A DNA stretch of 64,000 nucleotides from assembly GCF_036181745.1 (NCBI RefSeq), contig NZ_CP108080.1, positions 4,777,501-4,841,500 on the forward strand, given 5' to 3'. Origin of the DNA: Streptomyces sp. NBC_00259 (GTDB lineage: Bacteria; Actinomycetota; Actinomycetes; Streptomycetales; Streptomycetaceae). The notes below the pieces were generated by a model. The model did not search any database and was not told where the DNA came from. It worked only from the letters and a program-made list of their open reading frames with translations. Numbering within the stretch: position 1 is the stretch's first letter; each line of letters opens with the position of its first letter. Positions 1-7,754 of the stretch are shown piece by piece. A program made the translations under genes and the position numbers.

Positions 1-1
1 C

Positions 2-445
2 TTCGTCTGCAAGGTGAAGGATCACGCGACCCGCGAGGAGTGGGACCGTGCGCTGACCGAGGCCACCGCCGGGTACGAGCCCGATCTCGTCGTCTCGGCC
101 GGCTTCATGAAGATCGTCGGCAAGGACTTCCTCGCCCGGTTCGGCGGCCGGATCGTGAACACGCACCCCGCGCTGCTGCCCAGCTTTCCCGGTGCCCACG
201 GAGTGCGTGACGCACTCGCCTACGGGGTGAAGGTCACCGGATGCACCGTCCACTTCGTCGACGACGGTGTCGACACCGGCCCGATCATCGCCCAGGGCGT
301 GGTCGAGGTCCGGGACGAGGACGACGAAGCCGTTCTGCACGAGCGCATCAAGGAAGTCGAGCGTCAGCTGCTCGTCGAGGTCGTGGGGCGTCTGGCCCGT
401 AACGGCTACCGCATTGAGGGACGAAAGGTTCATGTCGGTGAATAA
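2..445 (+). CDS. purN: Phosphoribosylglycinamide formyltransferase, C-terminal part
   Basis: PurN transfers a formyl group from 10-formyl-tetrahydrofolate to GAR, the third step of de novo purine synthesis, in the cytoplasm. The window opens inside the gene; 147 residues to the stop are present and roughly the first quarter is missing. The family core is visible: VVSAGFMKI, then the catalytic NTHPALLPSFPGAHGV segment (Asn-His of the formyl-transfer site) and the DDGVDTGPII segment carrying the essential Asp. The stop codon overlaps the purH start by 14 bp, so the two are co-translated. Identification is firm. Confidence 0.95.
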   Translation, partial: FVCKVKDHATREEWDRALTEATAGYEPDLVVSAGFMKIVGKDFLARFGGRIVNTHPALLPSFPGAHGVRDALAYGVKVTGCTVHFVDDGVDTGPIIAQGVVEVRDEDDEAVLHERIKEVERQLLVEVVGRLARNGYRIEGRKVHVGE

Positions 446-1988
446 GCCCATCCGTCGCGCGTTGGTGAGTGTCTACGACAAGACGGGGCTGGAGGAGCTC
501 GCCCGCGGGCTCCACGAGGCCGGCGTCGAGCTCGTGTCCACCGGCTCCACCGCCGCGAAGATCGCCGCGGCCGGTGTCCCGGTCACCAAGGTCGAGGAGC
601 TCACCGGCTTCCCCGAGTGCCTGGACGGCCGGGTCAAGACCCTGCACCCGCGCGTGCATGCCGGAATCCTCGCCGACCTGCGCCTGGAGACGCACCGCGA
701 GCAGCTCGCCGAGCTGGGCGTGGAGCCGTTCGACCTCGTGGTCGTGAACCTGTACCCGTTCCGGGAGACCGTCGCCTCCGGCGCGAGCCCCGACGAGTGC
801 GTCGAGCAGATCGACATCGGCGGCCCCTCGATGGTCCGCGCCGCCGCCAAGAACCACCCCTCGGTCGCGGTCGTCACCAGCCCCGCGCGGTACGGCGACG
901 TCCTCACCGCGGTCGCCTCCGGCGGCTTCGACCTGGCCGCCCGCAAGCGCCTCGCCGCCGAGGCGTTCCAGCACACCGCCTCCTACGACGTCGCCGTCGC
1001 CTCCTGGTTCGCCTCCTCGTACGCCCCGGCGGACGAGTCGGCCTTCCCCGACTTCACCGGTGCCACGTACGCCCGCTCCAACGTCCTGCGCTACGGCGAG
1101 AACCCGCACCAGGGCGCGGCGCTGTACGTCACCGAGGCGGGCGGCGGGCTCGCCCAGGCGGAGCAGCTGCACGGCAAGGAGATGTCGTACAACAACTACA
1201 CGGACACGGACGCCGCACGCCGTGCCGCCTACGACCACACCGAGCCGTGCGTGGCCATCATCAAGCACGCCAACCCGTGCGGCATCGCGATCGGCGACGA
1301 CGTCGCCGAGGCGCACCGCAAGGCCCACGCCTGCGACCCGCTGTCGGCCTTCGGCGGTGTGATCGCGGTCAACCGCCCGGTGTCGGTGGCGATGGCCGAG
1401 CAGGTCGCCGAGATCTTCACCGAGGTCATCGTCGCCCCGGACTACGAGGACGGCGCGGTCGAGGTCCTGGCCCGCAAGAAGAACATCCGCGTGCTGCGCT
1501 GCCCCGACGCTCCGTCAGCACCGGTCGAGCTCAAGCCGATCGACGGCGGCGCGCTGCTCCAGGTCACCGACCGCCTCCAGGCCGACGGGGACGACCCGGC
1601 CAACTGGACCCTCGCCACCGGTGAGGCGCTGTCCGACGCCGAACTGGCCGAGCTGGCCTTCGCCTGGAGGGCGTGCCGCGCGGTCAAGTCCAACGCGATC
1701 CTGCTCGCCAAGGACGGCGCGAGCGTCGGCGTAGGCATGGGCCAGGTCAACCGGGTCGACTCCGCGAAGCTCGCCGTGGAGCGCGCGGGCGAGGAGCGCG
1801 CGGCGGGCGCGTACGCCGCCTCGGACGCGTTCTTCCCGTTCCCCGACGGCCTGGAGATCCTGACCGCGGCCGGCGTCAAGGCCGTGGTCCAGCCCGGTGG
1901 TTCGGTCCGTGACGAGCAGGTCGTCGAGGCCGCGCAGAAGGCGGGCGTGACGATGTACTTCACGGGTACGCGGCACTTCTTCCACTGA
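432..1988 (+). CDS. purH: Bifunctional AICAR formyltransferase / IMP cyclohydrolase
   Basis: PurH performs the last two steps of IMP synthesis: formylation of AICAR (ZMP) with 10-formyl-THF, then cyclisation. The protein is 518 aa, normal for the family. Residues about 1-200 form the MGS-like cyclohydrolase domain (start MSVNKPIRRALVSVYDKTGL). The rest is the transformylase, with the catalytic Lys-His in the IKHANPCG motif and a family-typical end, YFTGTRHFFH. I start at ATG 432 rather than further upstream because it begins the conserved domain, sits inside the end of purN in a coupled arrangement, and has a GAGGGA-like ribosome site about 10 bases before it. Confidence 0.97.
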   Translation: MSVNKPIRRALVSVYDKTGLEELARGLHEAGVELVSTGSTAAKIAAAGVPVTKVEELTGFPECLDGRVKTLHPRVHAGILADLRLETHREQLAELGVEPFDLVVVNLYPFRETVASGASPDECVEQIDIGGPSMVRAAAKNHPSVAVVTSPARYGDVLTAVASGGFDLAARKRLAAEAFQHTASYDVAVASWFASSYAPADESAFPDFTGATYARSNVLRYGENPHQGAALYVTEAGGGLAQAEQLHGKEMSYNNYTDTDAARRAAYDHTEPCVAIIKHANPCGIAIGDDVAEAHRKAHACDPLSAFGGVIAVNRPVSVAMAEQVAEIFTEVIVAPDYEDGAVEVLARKKNIRVLRCPDAPSAPVELKPIDGGALLQVTDRLQADGDDPANWTLATGEALSDAELAELAFAWRACRAVKSNAILLAKDGASVGVGMGQVNRVDSAKLAVERAGEERAAGAYAASDAFFPFPDGLEILTAAGVKAVVQPGGSVRDEQVVEAAQKAGVTMYFTGTRHFFH

Positions 1989-2065
1989 CCGGTGACCGGT
2001 GACCGGTGACCGGCCACGCTGATCGGCCCCACCGACCGGCCCGCTGATCGGCCCCACCGACCGGC
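1987..2065. repeat. Short tandem repeats downstream of purH
   Basis: Just after the purH stop the 7-bp unit ACCGGTG is repeated about three times. A roughly 20-bp unit containing TGATCGGCCCCACCGACCGG then occurs twice (2020 and 2046 regions). Probably replication slippage in non-coding DNA; no function is suggested. Confidence 0.7.
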
Positions 2066-2076
2066 ACTCGACAGGC

Positions 2077-2120
2077 CGAAGGCCGTAACACCCGCTCAGG
2101 GGCGGGGGTTACGGCCTTCG
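2077..2120. terminator. Intrinsic terminator between purH and the convergent membrane-protein gene
   Basis: CGAAGGCCGTAAC (2077-2089) pairs perfectly with GTTACGGCCTTCG (2108-2120), with further GC pairing towards the loop. It lies between two converging genes, so it can act on both strands. Confidence 0.85.
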
Positions 2121-2154
2121 TGCGTACGCCGGGATGTACGGCCGGCGGACCGGC

Positions 2155-2742
2155 TCAGTAGCGCGGGCGGTTGAACCACGCGGAGGCGCTGCTGTTGACC
2201 ATCGAGGCGAGGATGATGCCGCCGATGGCGAGACCGATGACACCGCCGACCGCGGAGCTCGCCTGGCCGCCCGCGAAGTTGGCGAGGCTGAGCAGGATGT
2301 ACAGCGACGCGTAGACGATCGTCGTCACGCGAACGCCGTTGCCGCCCTTGGAGAACTTGACGCCGAGGACGATGGCCCAGGCCGCGAAGCCGAGCAGGAT
2401 CACGACCAGGAAGAAGCCGAGGCCGGCGATGACACCGGTCTCCTCGCCGGCGCCCACCGAGTCCGACACGTCCTGAGCGGCGGCGATGGCGATCGCGGCG
2501 ATGAGGCCGACGATGATCTGCAGGCCGGCGACGATGAAGAGCAGGACGCGAGCGGTCTGCATGAGGCCGGGCATGGTCATCTGAGCACCGGGGTAGCCGC
2601 CGTAGGGCTGCTGCACGGGCGGCGCCTGCGGGTAGCCGTAGCCGGGCTGCGGCGGCTGCTGCGGCTGCTGGCCCTGCGGGTAGCCGTAGCCCGGCTGGCC
2701 CTGCTGCTGGCCGTACGGGTTGTTCGGGTCGCCGAAGCTCAT
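2155..2742 (-). CDS. Small membrane protein with a Gln/Pro/Gly/Tyr-rich N-terminus
   Basis: The 195-aa protein starts with about 55 residues of low-complexity, PYGQQQGQPGYGYPQ-like sequence. About four hydrophobic segments follow (roughly residues 65-87, 105-130, 138-155, 165-185). This layout is common in actinobacterial membrane proteins with a cytoplasmic proline-rich tail. No catalytic motif is visible and the function is unknown. The gene converges on purH, from which the 2077-2120 hairpin separates it. A GGAGG-like site lies just upstream of the ATG at 2742. Confidence 0.8.
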   Translation of the reverse strand: MSFGDPNNPYGQQQGQPGYGYPQGQQPQQPPQPGYGYPQAPPVQQPYGGYPGAQMTMPGLMQTARVLLFIVAGLQIIVGLIAAIAIAAAQDVSDSVGAGEETGVIAGLGFFLVVILLGFAAWAIVLGVKFSKGGNGVRVTTIVYASLYILLSLANFAGGQASSAVGGVIGLAIGGIILASMVNSSASAWFNRPRY

Positions 2743-2945
2743 GGCGGGATTCCTCCGTAGGGATTTGCGGGGACGACGCGGTCCTTACCGGAGGAACGTC
2801 ACAAAGAAATCAAGCGGTCTGCCCCCCGACACTGCCCGCGCACTGCGCGGTTCATCGTCGTCTCAACGTCTACTTTTTGTCCAGCCGATTACCCAATGTG
2901 TTGTGCAAGTGCAACCTCGTGCACCGCTGAGCGAACTCTCCGGTG

Positions 2946-2963
2946 CGGGCCCGAAGGGGCCCG
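2946..2963 (+). other. Hairpin in the folD leader
   Basis: CGGGCCC-GAAG-GGGCCCG forms a perfect 7-bp stem with a tetraloop about 40 bases before the folD start. It is not followed by a T-run. It could influence folD translation, or be the terminator of an unseen short transcript; no known riboswitch consensus matches. Confidence 0.4.
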
Positions 2964-3002
2964 AATTGGAACCGGGGAGGGGTCATCCGCGAGGATGGGG
3001 GT

Positions 3003-3860
3003 ATGACCGCCCAGATTCTCGATGGCAAGGCCACCGCAGCCGCGATCAAGTCCGATCTGACCGCCCGCGTGGCGGCGCTCAAGGCCAGGGGTGTGACGCC
3101 CGGCCTCGGGACCCTCCTGGTCGGTGACGACGTCGGCAGCCAGAAGTACGTCGCCGGCAAGCACCGCGACTGCGCGGAGGTGGGCATCGCCTCCATCCAG
3201 CGCGAACTGCCCGGAACCGCCACGCAGGAGGACATCGAGGCGGTCGTCCGCGAGCTGAACGCGAACCCCGAGTGCACGGGATACATCGTGCAGTTGCCCC
3301 TGCCGAAGGGCATCGACGAGAACCGGGTGCTGGAGCTGATCGACCCGGCGAAGGACGCGGACGGGCTGCACCCGATGAACCTCGGGCGCCTCGTGCTGAA
3401 CGAGCCGGCCCCGCTGCCGTGCACACCGGCCGGTGTGATCCGGCTGCTGCGCCAGTACGGCGTCGAACTGAACGGCGCGCACGTCGTCGTCGTGGGACGG
3501 GGCACCACCATCGGCCGCTCGCTGCCGCTGATGCTCACCCGCCGCTCCGAGAACTCCACGGTCACCCAGTGCCACACCGGCACCCGCGACCTTTCCTCGC
3601 ACCTGCGCCAGGCCGACATCATCGTCGCCGCCGCGGGCTCGGCCCATCTGGTCCGCCCGGAGGACGTGAAGCCGGGCGCCGCCGTCCTCGACGTCGGCGT
3701 CAGCCGCGACGGCAACGGGAAGATCGTCGGCGACGTCCACCCGGACGTCGCGGAGGTCGCCGGCTGGGTCTCCCCGAACCCGGGCGGCGTCGGCCCGATG
3801 ACCCGGGCTCTGCTCCTGGTCAACGTCGTCGAGGCGGCCGAACTCGCCGCCACGGACTGA
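3003..3860 (+). CDS. folD: Methylenetetrahydrofolate dehydrogenase / methenyl-THF cyclohydrolase
   Basis: FolD interconverts 5,10-methylene-, methenyl- and 10-formyl-THF with NADP+, supplying the formyl donor used by PurN and PurH upstream. The protein is 285 aa. Visible motifs: YVAGKHRDC with the catalytic Lys (about residues 39-47), QLPLPKGID in the active site, the dinucleotide-binding VVGRGTTIGRS, and SPNPGGVGPMT near the C-terminus. The usual Ser after VVGR is Gly here, a minor variation. ATG 3003 is chosen because MTAQILDGKATA begins the conserved domain; an upstream in-frame ATG at 2943 would add 20 non-conserved residues. Confidence 0.96.
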   Translation: MTAQILDGKATAAAIKSDLTARVAALKARGVTPGLGTLLVGDDVGSQKYVAGKHRDCAEVGIASIQRELPGTATQEDIEAVVRELNANPECTGYIVQLPLPKGIDENRVLELIDPAKDADGLHPMNLGRLVLNEPAPLPCTPAGVIRLLRQYGVELNGAHVVVVGRGTTIGRSLPLMLTRRSENSTVTQCHTGTRDLSSHLRQADIIVAAAGSAHLVRPEDVKPGAAVLDVGVSRDGNGKIVGDVHPDVAEVAGWVSPNPGGVGPMTRALLLVNVVEAAELAATD

Positions 3861-3866
3861 GCCATC

Positions 3867-4490
3867 ATGAACACCTCGGACAACGACGCCCCCCTCGACG
3901 GCCCCCGCCCGGCACCGCGGCCGGACGCCGCCGCTCCGCCCGCCAACGGCGCGGGCCGGACGACCCCGCCCGCCCGCGCGAGGGCGAACGGCAGCGCGGG
4001 GCACTCCGAGGGCGACGACCCGGCCCGGGTGAACGGGCATGCCGGGGAGGCGGCCGACGACGCACCCGCCGCGGTGGGGCCCGGCGCCGCGGGCAAGTCG
4101 CGCAGGCCGCCCACGGTCACCCGGGACACCGCGAGGCCCGAGGGCGGCGGTCGCGCGGCACCCGGTGACGCGTCCGCGCCCGCCCGGCAGTGGCCGTTGC
4201 TGACGGTGCTCGGGCTCACGGGGCTCGGGCTGCTGATCGTCGCCGCGGATCCGTTCGACCAGGCCTTCAGGATCGGCACGATCCTGGTCGGCGTCGCACT
4301 GCTCACGGGCGCGGTGCTGCGCCGGGTGCTGCCCTCCGTGGGCATGCTGGCGGTGCGCTCACGCTTCACGGACATGGTCACGTACGGCCTGTTCGGCACC
4401 GTGATCGTGCTGCTCGCCCTGATGGTGCAGCCGCGGCCGTGGCTGGAGATCCCGTTCCTGGAGGACGCGGTCCGCTTCACCGTGCGTTAG
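3867..4490 (+). CDS. DUF3017-type membrane protein
   Basis: The 207-aa protein begins 6 bp after folD and is probably co-transcribed. About 105 residues of Pro/Ala/Gly-rich disordered sequence precede three hydrophobic segments (around 110-127, 132-150, 170-190), the arrangement of DUF3017 proteins that follow folD in streptomycetes. Function unknown; neighbourhood alone does not make it a folate protein. The family assignment is from memory of the gene order and the C-terminal membrane domain. Confidence 0.75.
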   Translation: MNTSDNDAPLDGPRPAPRPDAAAPPANGAGRTTPPARARANGSAGHSEGDDPARVNGHAGEAADDAPAAVGPGAAGKSRRPPTVTRDTARPEGGGRAAPGDASAPARQWPLLTVLGLTGLGLLIVAADPFDQAFRIGTILVGVALLTGAVLRRVLPSVGMLAVRSRFTDMVTYGLFGTVIVLLALMVQPRPWLEIPFLEDAVRFTVR

Positions 4491-4550
4491 GGCGGGGCGC
4501 CGCCCCGTTCGCCGGTGGGCCGTCCGTCGTGGGGCACCGCGGGTGAGCGA

Positions 4551-4587
4551 CGGCGCCCGTCCCCTCCCCCGAGGAGGACGGACGCCG
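4551..4587 (+). terminator. Intrinsic terminator of the folD-DUF3017 unit
   Basis: CGGCGCCCGTCC (4551-4562) pairs with GGACGGACGCCG (4576-4587) with one G-T mismatch and is followed by TTGTGTG. It lies 60 bp after the DUF3017 stop. Confidence 0.8.
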
Positions 4588-4897
4588 TTGTGTGCACCAG
4601 CGTCATGCACGCGCCAAAGGGGGACAAGATCCGGCCGGTGCCTGTGGCACGGAAGTGACCGTTCCGCCATGGTGTGATCGCCGGGCAACGAATGCGAGAC
4701 TGGGGCGGGCTTCAGGCAGGGGCGCACACGGGGGTGCGCCAAGGTCCCGAATGCTCCCGTGCGCCCCGGCGCCAGGAACTGCCATCCTGGCTCCGCGCAT
4801 CCCTCTGGGTAGTCCACACGACGCGTGCCCGGAGGCATGGCGGGGGGTACGACCGCGCGGGGCACATCAGGCACGTTCGGGGGACAAGGGGGAAGCA
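4588..4897. other. Intergenic leader before the HTH/DUF2690 gene
   Basis: No convincing gene in this stretch. It holds two short perfect hairpins, GTGCC-TGT-GGCAC near 4637 and GGCGCAC-ACGGGG-GTGCGCC near 4720-4740. A GGGGGACAAGGGGG purine-rich ribosome site lies just before the start at 4898. No riboswitch consensus that I know is satisfied. Confidence 0.5.
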
Positions 4898-6004
4898 ATG
4901 CCTCGTTGGAAGGCGCTACCGGAAGAACTCGATCCGCAGGTGAGGGAGTTCGCGAGCCAGCTGCGCAGGCTCGTCGACCGCAGCGGGCTCAGCATCGCCG
5001 CGGTCTCGGACCGCACCGGCTACAGCAAGACGTCGTGGGAACGCTATCTGAACGGACGGCTGCTCGCGCCCAAGGGCGCGATCGTCGCGCTCGCCGAGGT
5101 GACGGGCACCAACCCGATTCATCTCACGACCATGTGGGAGCTCGCGGAGCGCGCCTGGAGCCGCGCCGAGATGCGCCACGACATGACCATGGAGCAGATC
5201 CGGATCTCCCAGGCGCGGGCCGCGCTCGGTGAGTTCGGTCCGACCGCGCCCGCGCAGCCCGGCCCCGGCGGCACCCGCTCCGGCGGACCGGCCACCGCCC
5301 AGCAGGGTGCCGGGGACGCCTACGGACGGCAGCCGTTCGTACCCGAGCAGCGCGGTGCCCGCTCCGGCCACCCGGCCGGCCACCCGACAGGTCATCCGTC
5401 CGCCGGCCACCCTTCCGCCGGTCATCAGTCCGGCCATCCGTCCGGTCCGCCGCCCTATGCAGGCGCCCCGGCGTCGCCCGCCGCCCCCGACCAAGGGCGT
5501 GGGCGACGCAGGATGGTGATGTTCCTCGCGGGCGTCGTCGGCGCGCTGCTGGTGATAGCCGCGGCCGTCCTGCTGACCGATCTCGGCGGCGGCGGCGATG
5601 ACAAGCCCGGGGCGAACGTGGCGAAGACGCCGTCCGCCGCCCCGACGACCAGCGGTCCGCAGCTGCCCGCCGGAGTGGAGTGCTTCGGGGCGGACTGCAC
5701 CGGCAAGGACCCCGAGAACATGGGGTGCGGCGGGCAGTTCGCGACGACCACCTCCCGGACGAAGGTCGGCACGGCCGTCGTCGAGGTGCGCTACAGCAAG
5801 ACGTGCGGGGCCGCGTGGGCGAGGATCACCCAGGCCACACCGGGCGACAAGGTGCAGATCAGCGCGGACGGCGCGGACCAGAACGGACTCGTCAACGCCG
5901 ACAAGGACGCGTACACACCGATGGTCGCCGTGGCCGCCGAGTCCGAGGCCAAGGCGTGCGCGACGCTGACGACCGGCACGAAGGGCTGCACGACGGAGCA
6001 GTGA
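4898..6004 (+). CDS. XRE-type HTH protein with one membrane segment and extracytoplasmic DUF2690-like domain
   Basis: The 368-aa protein combines a cytoplasmic helix-turn-helix (about residues 15-75; LSIAAVSDRTGYSKTSWERY is recognisably XRE-like), a long Pro/His/Ser-rich linker (about 115-200), one transmembrane helix (about 205-230) and an exported C-terminal domain. That domain has paired Cys residues (CFGADC, MGCGG, KTCGAAW, CATLTTGTKGC) as in DUF2690. The layout suggests a membrane-bound transcription regulator or envelope sensor. The linker repeats HP/GHP units. ATG 4898 is preceded by a purine-rich ribosome site and begins MPRWKALPEELDP. Target genes are unknown; mdh lies directly downstream. 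Confidence 0.85.
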   Translation: MPRWKALPEELDPQVREFASQLRRLVDRSGLSIAAVSDRTGYSKTSWERYLNGRLLAPKGAIVALAEVTGTNPIHLTTMWELAERAWSRAEMRHDMTMEQIRISQARAALGEFGPTAPAQPGPGGTRSGGPATAQQGAGDAYGRQPFVPEQRGARSGHPAGHPTGHPSAGHPSAGHQSGHPSGPPPYAGAPASPAAPDQGRGRRRMVMFLAGVVGALLVIAAAVLLTDLGGGGDDKPGANVAKTPSAAPTTSGPQLPAGVECFGADCTGKDPENMGCGGQFATTTSRTKVGTAVVEVRYSKTCGAAWARITQATPGDKVQISADGADQNGLVNADKDAYTPMVAVAAESEAKACATLTTGTKGCTTEQ

Positions 6005-6078
6005 GCCGCTCCAGTGAGCCGCGCCACAAGGGGGCGGCGGTTGGTGGGGCCTTGGGTCGGATAGCCTGACCGCTGGAT

Positions 6079-6167
6079 ATCTCTTCACGTCGAGAGATCG
6101 ATCACCCGTCGATCCGCATCGATCACGCCGAAGTGCGCCGATCGCGTCGATCGGGCCGGTGCCGATC
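6079..6167 (+). promoter_or_regulatory. Inverted repeat and CGATC cluster upstream of mdh
   Basis: ATCTCT (6079-6084) and AGAGAT (6093-6098) form a perfect 6-bp inverted repeat with an 8-bp spacer. Immediately after it, CGATC occurs six times between 6100 and 6167, three copies as CGATCAC/CGATCACT. This density in a 70-bp non-coding stretch suggests a protein-binding region controlling mdh. The regulator is not identifiable from sequence. Confidence 0.5.
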
Positions 6168-6234
6168 ACTACGGTGGAGCTATCCAGCACCAGGGGCAGG
6201 GACCCCCACCGCCAGCTGTCTTACGGAGATCGCC

Positions 6235-7224
6235 ATGACCCGCACTCCCGTGAATGTCACCGTCACCGGCGCGGCCGGCCAGATCGGCTACGCGCTGCTC
6301 TTCCGCATCGCCTCCGGCCACCTGCTCGGCTCGGACGTGCCGGTCAAGCTCCGCCTCCTGGAGATCCCGCAGGGTCTGAAGGCCGCCGAGGGCACCGCCA
6401 TGGAGCTCGACGACTGCGCCTTCCCGCTGCTCCAGGGCATCGACATCACCGACGACCCGAACGTCGCCTTCGACGGTGCCAACGTCGCGCTGCTGGTCGG
6501 CGCCCGTCCCCGTACCAAGGGCATGGAGCGCGGTGACCTGCTGGAGGCCAACGGTGGCATCTTCAAGCCGCAGGGCAAGGCCATCAACGACCACGCCGCG
6601 GACGACATCAAGGTCCTCGTCGTCGGCAACCCGGCCAACACCAACGCGCTCATCGCGCAGGCCGCGGCCCCGGACGTACCGGCCGAGCGCTTCACCGCGA
6701 TGACCCGCCTCGACCACAACCGCGCGCTGTCGCAGCTGGCCGCCAAGACCGGCGCCGCCGTCTCCGAGATCAAGCGCCTCACCATCTGGGGCAACCACTC
6801 CGCGACCCAGTACCCGGACATCTTCCACGCGGAGATCGCCGGCAAGAACGCCGCGGAGGTCGTCAACGACCAGGCGTGGCTGGCCGACACCTTCATCCCG
6901 ACCGTCGCCAAGCGCGGTGCGGCCATCATCGAGGCCCGTGGCGCCTCCTCGGCCGCCTCCGCCGCGAACGCCGCGATCGACCACGTCCACACCTGGGTCA
7001 ACGGCACCGCCGAGGGCGACTGGACCTCCATGGGCATCCCGTCGGACGGCTCCTACGGCGTCCCGCAGGGTCTGATCTCCTCCTTCCCGGTCACCTGCAA
7101 GGACGGCAAGTACGAGATCGTCCAGGGCCTGGACGTCAACGAGTTCTCCCGCACCCGCATCGACGCGTCGGTGAAGGAGCTGGAGGAGGAGCGCGAGGCG
7201 GTTCGCGGCCTCGGCCTCATCTGA
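6235..7224 (+). CDS. mdh: Malate dehydrogenase (NAD-dependent)
   Basis: Oxidises malate to oxaloacetate in the TCA cycle. The 329-aa length is typical of the GC-rich bacterial enzyme. Motifs: NAD-binding GAAGQIGYALLFRIASG (about residues 11-27), catalytic Asp region RLDHNRAL, catalytic His in IWGNHSATQYPD, and substrate-binding Arg in the ARPRTKGMER loop. ATG 6235 follows an ACGGAGA ribosome site; an upstream in-frame start at 6133 would add non-conserved residues and run into the CGATC region. It appears monocistronic, with its own terminator at 7239. Confidence 0.97.
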   Translation: MTRTPVNVTVTGAAGQIGYALLFRIASGHLLGSDVPVKLRLLEIPQGLKAAEGTAMELDDCAFPLLQGIDITDDPNVAFDGANVALLVGARPRTKGMERGDLLEANGGIFKPQGKAINDHAADDIKVLVVGNPANTNALIAQAAAPDVPAERFTAMTRLDHNRALSQLAAKTGAAVSEIKRLTIWGNHSATQYPDIFHAEIAGKNAAEVVNDQAWLADTFIPTVAKRGAAIIEARGASSAASAANAAIDHVHTWVNGTAEGDWTSMGIPSDGSYGVPQGLISSFPVTCKDGKYEIVQGLDVNEFSRTRIDASVKELEEEREAVRGLGLI

Positions 7225-7238
7225 CACCCGGTACACGA

Positions 7239-7270
7239 GTGGGGCGCTGCGCATCCGCGCGGCGCCCCAC
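7239..7270 (+). terminator. mdh terminator
   Basis: GTGGGGCGCTGCGC (7239-7252), loop ATCC, GCGCGGCGCCCCAC (7257-7270): a 14-bp stem with one mismatch, 15 bp after the mdh stop. Confidence 0.88.
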
Positions 7271-7481
7271 TGTGCTTTCCGGCGCTCCACGCCTTCCGGC
7301 GCCCCACTCGCCCCACTGCTGTCCGGCCCCCGCGTCCTGTCCGGCCACCGCATCCTGCCCGGACACAAAACAGTCCCCGGTAGTCGACGTCGGTCCCATA
7401 TGCCCCGGTCGTCGCTGGGACATCGGTTCCCGCATCTTCTGCCGGGGGCCTAGCCAGAGCCTGGGGATGGGTCACTCCGAC

Positions 7482-7499
7482 CGATGGACGTCTCCATCG
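7482..7499. promoter_or_regulatory. Candidate operator palindrome upstream of betB
   Basis: CGATGGA and TCCATCG form perfect 7-bp arms around CGTC. It sits just upstream of the AT-rich likely promoter patch, a plausible place for a regulator site. No regulator gene is adjacent to the bet genes in this window. Confidence 0.4.
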
Positions 7500-7657
7500 A
7501 GGGGTGCGGCTCTCTCCGGTTATCCGGTATATAGACCAGTTTCCTCCCGTTCTGTCCGAAGTCAAGGGCCGCCTTGAGCCCTCCGTCCCGGGCGGGAGTC
7601 AAGGATCATGAACCGCGTGGAGCGGCCCGCCGGGGAGTGACACGCATTACTTCCGGC

Positions 7658-7672
7658 CATGCGTCGCGCATG
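7658..7672. promoter_or_regulatory. Second candidate operator palindrome upstream of betB
   Basis: CATGCG-TCG-CGCATG, a perfect 6-bp inverted repeat with a 3-bp centre, about 85 bp before the betB start. It could alternatively be a small leader hairpin. Confidence 0.35.
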
Positions 7673-7754
7673 CTTTCCACCCTCCGGGGCAGGCGCCCCG
7701 ATCACCGGTTCTCGCTGGTGAGGGACATAACGGGAATGGAAGGCAAAACGCGAC

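Larger units (their letters stand above)
7271..7754. other. Long leader/promoter region of the betaine operon
   Basis: No gene is supported in these 484 bp. The first 90 bp contain slippage-like repeats (TTCCGGCG and TGTCCGGCC units). Two palindromes stand out: CGATGGA-CGTC-TCCATCG at 7482-7499, and CATGCG-TCG-CGCATG at 7658-7672. Between them lies an AT-richer patch (GGTATATAGACC near 7526-7537) that could hold a -10 element. The palindromes are candidate operators for choline- or osmotic-responsive control of betB. Confidence 0.5.

Noticed and set aside
4590..4897. Possible riboswitch before the HTH/DUF2690 gene
   Set aside because: Two small hairpins exist, but the conserved bases of c-di-AMP, cobalamin, SAM, TPP or glycine riboswitches that I could recall are not present.
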